DNA from: Candidatus Peribacteraceae bacterium
GTDB taxonomy: Bacteria > Patescibacteriota > Gracilibacteria > Peribacterales > Peribacteraceae
Direction of reading: 5' to 3'
Assembly (NCBI GenBank): GCA_018062585.1
Contig: JAGORY010000027.1
Location: 1-14,079, forward strand
DNA: 14,079 bases
Positions 10,610-14,079 of the stretch are shown here, piece after piece. The notes under the pieces were generated by a model, which had not been told where the DNA came from, made no database searches, and was given only the letters and a program-made list of their open reading frames with translations. The position numbers and the translations under genes are program-made. Numbering within the stretch: position 1 is the first letter of the stretch; each line of letters opens with the position of its first letter.

Positions 10610-12379
10610 ATGCCTTTTGGCTCAAACACACACAGAACCCAGTGGATCGCTGTCGCTTTGGCGCTTGTGGTTCCACTCTCGGTGCTTTCGGCCCCTGATG
10701 ATGCTGACCTTACGTCCGCTAAGGACGAATTCAATCAGCTGTGGCATGCCGCTGCCGAGACGACGAAAAAGCGCGCAACACTCGAGGAAATCTTGGCTCA
10801 GTTCGACGGCAAAGTGGCTACTGCTAGAAAAGACTTAGAGAAGGCATCGGAGCAGCGCAAAGTGATTCGTATCCACATCAGCGAACACCGTGCGTTCGTG
10901 GAGGCGCTGCAGGGACAGCTTCAGGCAACCGACGAAGCCAAAGCGTTTTACGACACAGTGGCACTCGGGCAGCGTGACGACTTCGTGAAGTTTCTGCGGT
11001 ACATGACGAGTAAAAATATCGCGCTCCATGAAGCCGGTCCCGCCGTCGGTGGGCCGCTCATGAAGCTTATGATCCGAGGTTCGTTGGGTGACAGTATCGA
11101 CGATCAGTTGGCCGTGGAAGCGGTCATCAAAGCCCGCACGCAGTTCATCGGACAGGTCAGGGTGCTCGTGAGCGAATCGGACAGAGTGAAGGCTAGACTC
11201 AAGGAAGTAGCCGACGATTACGCCGCTGAACTACAGCTTCTGGAGGAAGAGCAGCGGAACATCGCGACCGTTGTCGACACGACGTCCAAGTTTATCGACG
11301 ACTCGTGGAAGCAGAAGAAGCTCACCGAGGAAGAGTTGCAGTACGTCAAACAGGAGGCGAGTGAAGCGAGCGCCCGGATCTCGATGATGCAGGCGAGTCT
11401 TGTGCAAATCAATGAAGAATTAAAGCAGACAAAACTGAAGAAGATCGAGGACCTCACGGGCCCTCTCACGCTTGAAAAAAAAGAGCTCGAGGACCAGCGT
11501 GATACAGTCGTTCGCAAGGATACTGCGATGAGCCTTATCGAACGAGCTGCCGAGAAAGCATTCCAGACCGCGGTCGCCGCTAAAGATTCGGACAAAAAAC
11601 TGTACCAGAAGATCGAGCTCAAGAAGCTGCAGCGCGAGAATCTGAGCGATGAACTTGCGGTGCTTGAGTCCCAAATGTCCGCAAGCGGCAGCGAGATCCT
11701 GAGTGCCAAGATCGCACATGCCAAAGCGTCGATTGCCTTCATTGATGCAACGCTCACGTATATGCGCGACGGTGTTCCTGTCGATCTTGCAGAGGCGTAC
11801 ATTCAGGCTAGATATAGAGCCGACGATGCGTCTGCCCAACGCAAAATCTTGGCTGAGCAGATCGCTGCATTCGGTCCGAAGATCGCGGAGATCGATACGC
11901 AGATCGTCGCCAAGACCGAGGAAGCCGAGAAAGCGGCCAAGCAGTACGACCTCAGTGCCGACATGCCGCCGATGTTCCTGTGGCCGGTGAGCGGCGTCAT
12001 CACCGCTGGATATTTCGACATCGAATATGAATCCGTCTTCGGCGTTCCGCATCGCGCCATCGACATCGCGGTACCGCAGGCGACTCCGGTGAGGTCGGTC
12101 TCGGACGGTGTCGTCTTCGTCTTCAAGGACGGCGGACTCACGGGTTACAGCTACATTCTCATCGGCCATCGTAACGGCTTCGCGTCGCTCTACGGACACG
12201 TTTCCACATCATTCGTGAAAGCGGGTGACGTCGTGAGTGCCGGTCAGATGATCGCGCTTTCGGGAGGCAAGCCGGGTACGTACGGTGCCGGGTACATGAC
12301 GACCGGTCCGCATCTTCACCTCGAGATCACGAAGAACGGATCGCACGTGAACCCGATGAGCGTGTTACCCGTACGATAA
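10610..12379 (+). CDS. Secreted coiled-coil M23 (LytM-type) peptidase, EnvC-like
   Basis: The product is 589 residues. The start at 10610 is chosen because the upstream frame runs through ruvA and repeats, and a -10 box lies 6 nt before it. Residues about 10-28 are a hydrophobic secretion signal (WIAVALALVVPLSVLSA). Residues about 35-455 are long charged helices (coiled coil). The C-terminal LytM domain (about 460-589) has the zinc and catalytic motifs H481-x3-D485 (HRAID), H530 (YGHVS) and H568-L-H570 (GPHLHLE), so it should be an active zinc endopeptidase that cuts peptidoglycan cross-bridges. The coiled coil plus LytM layout is that of EnvC/NlpD-like division and cell-separation factors, but those activators often lack the metal residues, whereas this one keeps them. 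Confidence 0.9.
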   Translation: MPFGSNTHRTQWIAVALALVVPLSVLSAPDDADLTSAKDEFNQLWHAAAETTKKRATLEEILAQFDGKVATARKDLEKASEQRKVIRIHISEHRAFVEALQGQLQATDEAKAFYDTVALGQRDDFVKFLRYMTSKNIALHEAGPAVGGPLMKLMIRGSLGDSIDDQLAVEAVIKARTQFIGQVRVLVSESDRVKARLKEVADDYAAELQLLEEEQRNIATVVDTTSKFIDDSWKQKKLTEEELQYVKQEASEASARISMMQASLVQINEELKQTKLKKIEDLTGPLTLEKKELEDQRDTVVRKDTAMSLIERAAEKAFQTAVAAKDSDKKLYQKIELKKLQRENLSDELAVLESQMSASGSEILSAKIAHAKASIAFIDATLTYMRDGVPVDLAEAYIQARYRADDASAQRKILAEQIAAFGPKIAEIDTQIVAKTEEAEKAAKQYDLSADMPPMFLWPVSGVITAGYFDIEYESVFGVPHRAIDIAVPQATPVRSVSDGVVFVFKDGGLTGYSYILIGHRNGFASLYGHVSTSFVKAGDVVSAGQMIALSGGKPGTYGAGYMTTGPHLHLEITKNGSHVNPMSVLPVR

Positions 12380-12394
12380 CGTCACTTTTTCGAC

Positions 12395-13069
12395 TTATCG
12401 AATCCCCTCCAAGACGATGACAAACTCTCCTTTGATCGTCAGAATTTTTACGACGTCCTGAAGTCCAGCCATCGTCGTCGCGACTACCTGCTCGTGCATC
12501 TTCGTAAGCTCGCGGCAGATCACTATTTTTCTGTCGGGCTGGTCGGAAAAAACGCCAGAAAATTCCGAGAGAGTTTTTTCGATTCGGTGCGGTGACTCGT
12601 AGAAGACGATCGTTTTTTCTTCAGTCTTCAGTGACTGCAGTAGGGTCTGCCTTCCTTTTTTGATCGGCAAAAATCCGAGGTACGAGAACTGATTGAGCGG
12701 AAGCCCGGAAAGGCTGAGGGCAGCTAAAAATGCAGAGGCGCCTGGGATCACTTCCATCGCTTGTCCCGATTCGCGCACTCTCGAGACGACCACGTACCCG
12801 GGGTCCGAAATGCCGGGTGTTCCGGCGTCCGAGACGAGGACTAAGTGCTCTCCTTTTTTCAGTCGCTCGACGATCCAGTTTGCTTTGCGGTCATCAGTGT
12901 ATCCGTGAAACGAAATGAACTCTTTCTTCGGAAGACCGAGGAGTTTCAAGAGCTGCCCCGTGACGCGCGTGTCTTCGCAAATGACGGCGGTGCATTTTTC
13001 CAATACTTCTTTCGCACGCACGGTGATGTCGCCAAGATTGCCGATGGGAACGGAGACGATGGAGAGCAC
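12395..13069 (-). CDS. rsmI: 16S rRNA (cytidine1402-2'-O)-methyltransferase RsmI
   Basis: The product is 224 residues, starting at a GTG (13069). It uses S-adenosylmethionine to methylate the ribose of C1402 in the ribosomal P site. It has the family start VLSIVSVPIGNLGDIT (residues 1-16), CEDTRVTGQLL (31-41), the cofactor-binding SDAGTPGISDPG (80-91), PGASA (109-113) and YESPHR (157-162). It ends GEFVIVLEG. It is slightly short because the optional C-terminal helical extension of some bacteria is missing. It lies 22 bp downstream of the 205-residue unknown gene and is probably co-transcribed. It converges with the M23 gene with only 15 bp between stops, where I see no clear terminator. Confidence 0.95.
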   Translation of the reverse strand: MLSIVSVPIGNLGDITVRAKEVLEKCTAVICEDTRVTGQLLKLLGLPKKEFISFHGYTDDRKANWIVERLKKGEHLVLVSDAGTPGISDPGYVVVSRVRESGQAMEVIPGASAFLAALSLSGLPLNQFSYLGFLPIKKGRQTLLQSLKTEEKTIVFYESPHRIEKTLSEFSGVFSDQPDRKIVICRELTKMHEQVVATTMAGLQDVVKILTIKGEFVIVLEGIR

Positions 13070-13091
13070 AGTCCACTTATCCTACCGGATC

Positions 13092-13709
13092 TTATCGATC
13101 AGTGTATTTCTGTATTTCATCGGGAGTCATATCCACGTCGTCAAAGGGGATATCATGATTCTCCATTGCCTGGAGGAACATCAGCCAGTCCAAGTCCGAC
13201 TGACTCTTTTGCCACAGTGAAAGTTTGTGTTGGGCGTCAGCTACATGAGCTTGATGAATAAATCCGGCAAGCTCAGATTCCGTGAGGCGTTCTCCACCGA
13301 TGTTCGTGACCTGCTTCTGAAATGCCGGATCATCCAAGCGGACTTGGTACTTCAGGAGGCCTGCCAACGTGTGCAGCCTTTCAACGTCGCCACTGCGACA
13401 CTCATGAACAATCAAGGCCGCAGTTTTGTTATTCAAGTTGTGCCCTGCAGCTCTATTCTCGCTTTCCTCTACCGTGTCCTCGGAGATCAAGCCTTTCTCG
13501 AGAAGATCCATACGAAGCCGGGGAGCATTCATCGGCAGCGTTTGTAAAAAAGCAACGTGAGACTCCGCTACAAATCGCTGAATGTGCCGTTGGGTTTTAG
13601 CATCTGGAGCGCCCGCTCCGGCGGCGAGAATTTCCGGCAACGCGTCGCCGTTCAGGTAGAGGCGTTCATGTTCTGCCTTCTGAAGCTGTGGTGATGAGTA
13701 CGTAGCCAT
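13092..13709 (-). CDS. Hypothetical 205-residue protein upstream of rsmI
   Basis: The product is 205 residues, soluble, probably helical, with no signal peptide or membrane segment. The sequence is rich in Leu, Ala, Gln, His and acidic residues (AKTQRHIQRFVAES, LNNKTAALIVHECRSGDVE, DMTPDEIQKYTDR). One lone cysteine lies in VHECRSGD. I recognise no family. The start is firm: a consensus promoter lies directly upstream with its -10 ending 8 nt before the ATG. It is followed by rsmI after 22 bp on the same strand, so a link to ribosome modification is conceivable but not shown. It has the strongest promoter in the window, plus a 9-bp direct repeat just upstream. Confidence 0.78.
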   Translation of the reverse strand: MATYSSPQLQKAEHERLYLNGDALPEILAAGAGAPDAKTQRHIQRFVAESHVAFLQTLPMNAPRLRMDLLEKGLISEDTVEESENRAAGHNLNNKTAALIVHECRSGDVERLHTLAGLLKYQVRLDDPAFQKQVTNIGGERLTESELAGFIHQAHVADAQHKLSLWQKSQSDLDWLMFLQAMENHDIPFDDVDMTPDEIQKYTDR

Positions 13710-13717
13710 ATAATGTC

Positions 13718-13745
13718 ATTATAAGTAAATTTTAATTCCTGTCAA
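13718..13745 (-). promoter_or_regulatory. Consensus promoter of the 205-residue gene and rsmI
   Basis: On the minus strand there is a perfect TTGACA (13740-13745), a 16-bp spacer and a perfect TATAAT (13718-13723). The -10 ends 8 nt before the ATG at 13709, predicting a leaderless mRNA. Confidence 0.85.
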
Positions 13746-13748
13746 ATT

Positions 13749-13768
13749 CGAATTCTGCCCGAATTCTG
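13749..13768. repeat. 9-bp direct repeat upstream of the consensus promoter
   Basis: CGAATTCTG occurs at 13749-13757 and again at 13760-13768, an 11-bp period or about one helical turn, beginning 4 bp upstream of the -35 box. Each contains the palindrome GAATTC. It could be a regulator-binding site. Confidence 0.5.
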
Positions 13769-13777
13769 AGCGGCCTT

Positions 13778-14079
13778 CTACCTCCCCAGTAGCAGCCACA
13801 GTAGAAGGAGGAGCACCGGCTGATGGGCGAAGTAGATCCATAGTGACTTCCGTCCGGTCCACATGAGCCACTTTGGAAACTGAATGTCATCGAAGGGCTC
13901 TAGTTTCTCGAGCCTCTGAGGCACATACAGCACGTCACCGAGGCCCATACCGATGAGGATCGGACCAAGCCAGGGGAAGAGCGGATAGTAGTCGACGGAG
14001 GTGAATCCTTTTTCCAGAATTCCAAACGGAAGGAGCAGGGGAGTGCCGAGGTCACCGGTCGGCAGGAAGAAGATCGTGG
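13778..14079 (-). CDS. C-terminus of a multi-pass membrane protein, HGSNAT/DUF1624-like
   Basis: The minus strand is open from the window edge to a TAG at 13778-13780, giving 99 residues of a protein whose start is outside. It contains FFLPTGDLGTPLLLPFGILEKGF, then YYPLFPWLGPILIGMGLG, a charged linker (RLEKLEPFDDIQFP) and a last helix with GRKSLWIYFAHQPVLLLLLW. The tyrosine-proline-leucine-phenylalanine-proline-tryptophan motif, the 'IGMGLG' helix and the 'G-R-x-S-L-W-I-Y-x-x-H-Q-P' ending are characteristic of the HGSNAT catalytic-like (DUF1624) family of membrane acyltransferases. Such proteins transfer acyl groups across the membrane; the substrate here is unknown. It ends 68 bp upstream of the 205-residue gene. 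Confidence 0.72.
   Translation of the reverse strand, partial: TIFFLPTGDLGTPLLLPFGILEKGFTSVDYYPLFPWLGPILIGMGLGDVLYVPQRLEKLEPFDDIQFPKWLMWTGRKSLWIYFAHQPVLLLLLWLLLGR

Noticed and set aside
12380..12394. Bidirectional terminator between the M23 gene and rsmI (TTCGA-CTTA-TCGAA)
   Set aside because: The stem is only 5 bp and neither strand has a U-run after it.

Overview
The window looks like a piece of chromosome from a small-genome bacterium, most likely Candidate Phyla Radiation (Patescibacteria), perhaps near Peribacteria/Peregrinibacteria. This placement is an inference. It rests on short intergenic spaces, few Shine-Dalgarno motifs, -10 boxes sitting directly before start codons, formate-dependent PurP-type purine enzymes, and several small membrane proteins that I cannot place in a family. 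TGA is used as an ordinary stop, for example in the surface protein, ruvA and the second purP copy. That argues against the lineages that read TGA as glycine.

Layout. 1-2749 (minus): a membrane-anchored Ig/fibronectin-type surface protein followed 6 bp later by a PfkB-family sugar kinase cut by the window edge. 2897-3472 (plus): a lipoprotein. 3572-3646: tRNA-Cys(GCA), immediately followed by a purP gene (3710-4789), a decayed second copy of a purP 3' end (4797-4880), an unknown 126-residue protein (4892-5272) and a divergent purP paralog (5315-6448). 6474-7008 (minus): two small, single-pass, cysteine-containing membrane proteins. 7063-7138 (minus): tRNA-Ala(UGC). 7241-7763 (minus): a Phd/RelE-like toxin-antitoxin module with a palindromic operator. 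7791-8380 (minus): thioredoxin and a coupled small membrane protein. 8513-9793 (minus): glucose-6-phosphate isomerase. 9908-10489 (minus): ruvA. 10610-12379 (plus): a secreted coiled-coil M23 peptidase. 12395-13069 (minus): rsmI. 13092-13709 (minus): an unknown 205-residue protein. 13778-14079 (minus): the C-terminus of a multi-pass HGSNAT/DUF1624-like membrane protein.

Functionally this is mostly housekeeping: sugar phosphate metabolism (gpi, PfkB kinase), purine synthesis (purP pair), translation (two tRNAs, rsmI), recombination (ruvA), redox (trx) and cell envelope (surface protein, lipoprotein, M23 hydrolase, Cys-rich membrane proteins).

The most unusual signal is non-coding. Three consecutive spacers, on both sides of gpi and of ruvA, each hold an imperfect palindrome whose arms are built from four or five tandem 7-bp units in exact register. 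Each locus has its own unit sequence. A second pattern is window-wide: in several unrelated genes the -10 box ends only 6-10 nt before the start codon, which implies leaderless or nearly leaderless mRNAs. No spacer exceeds 300 bp.
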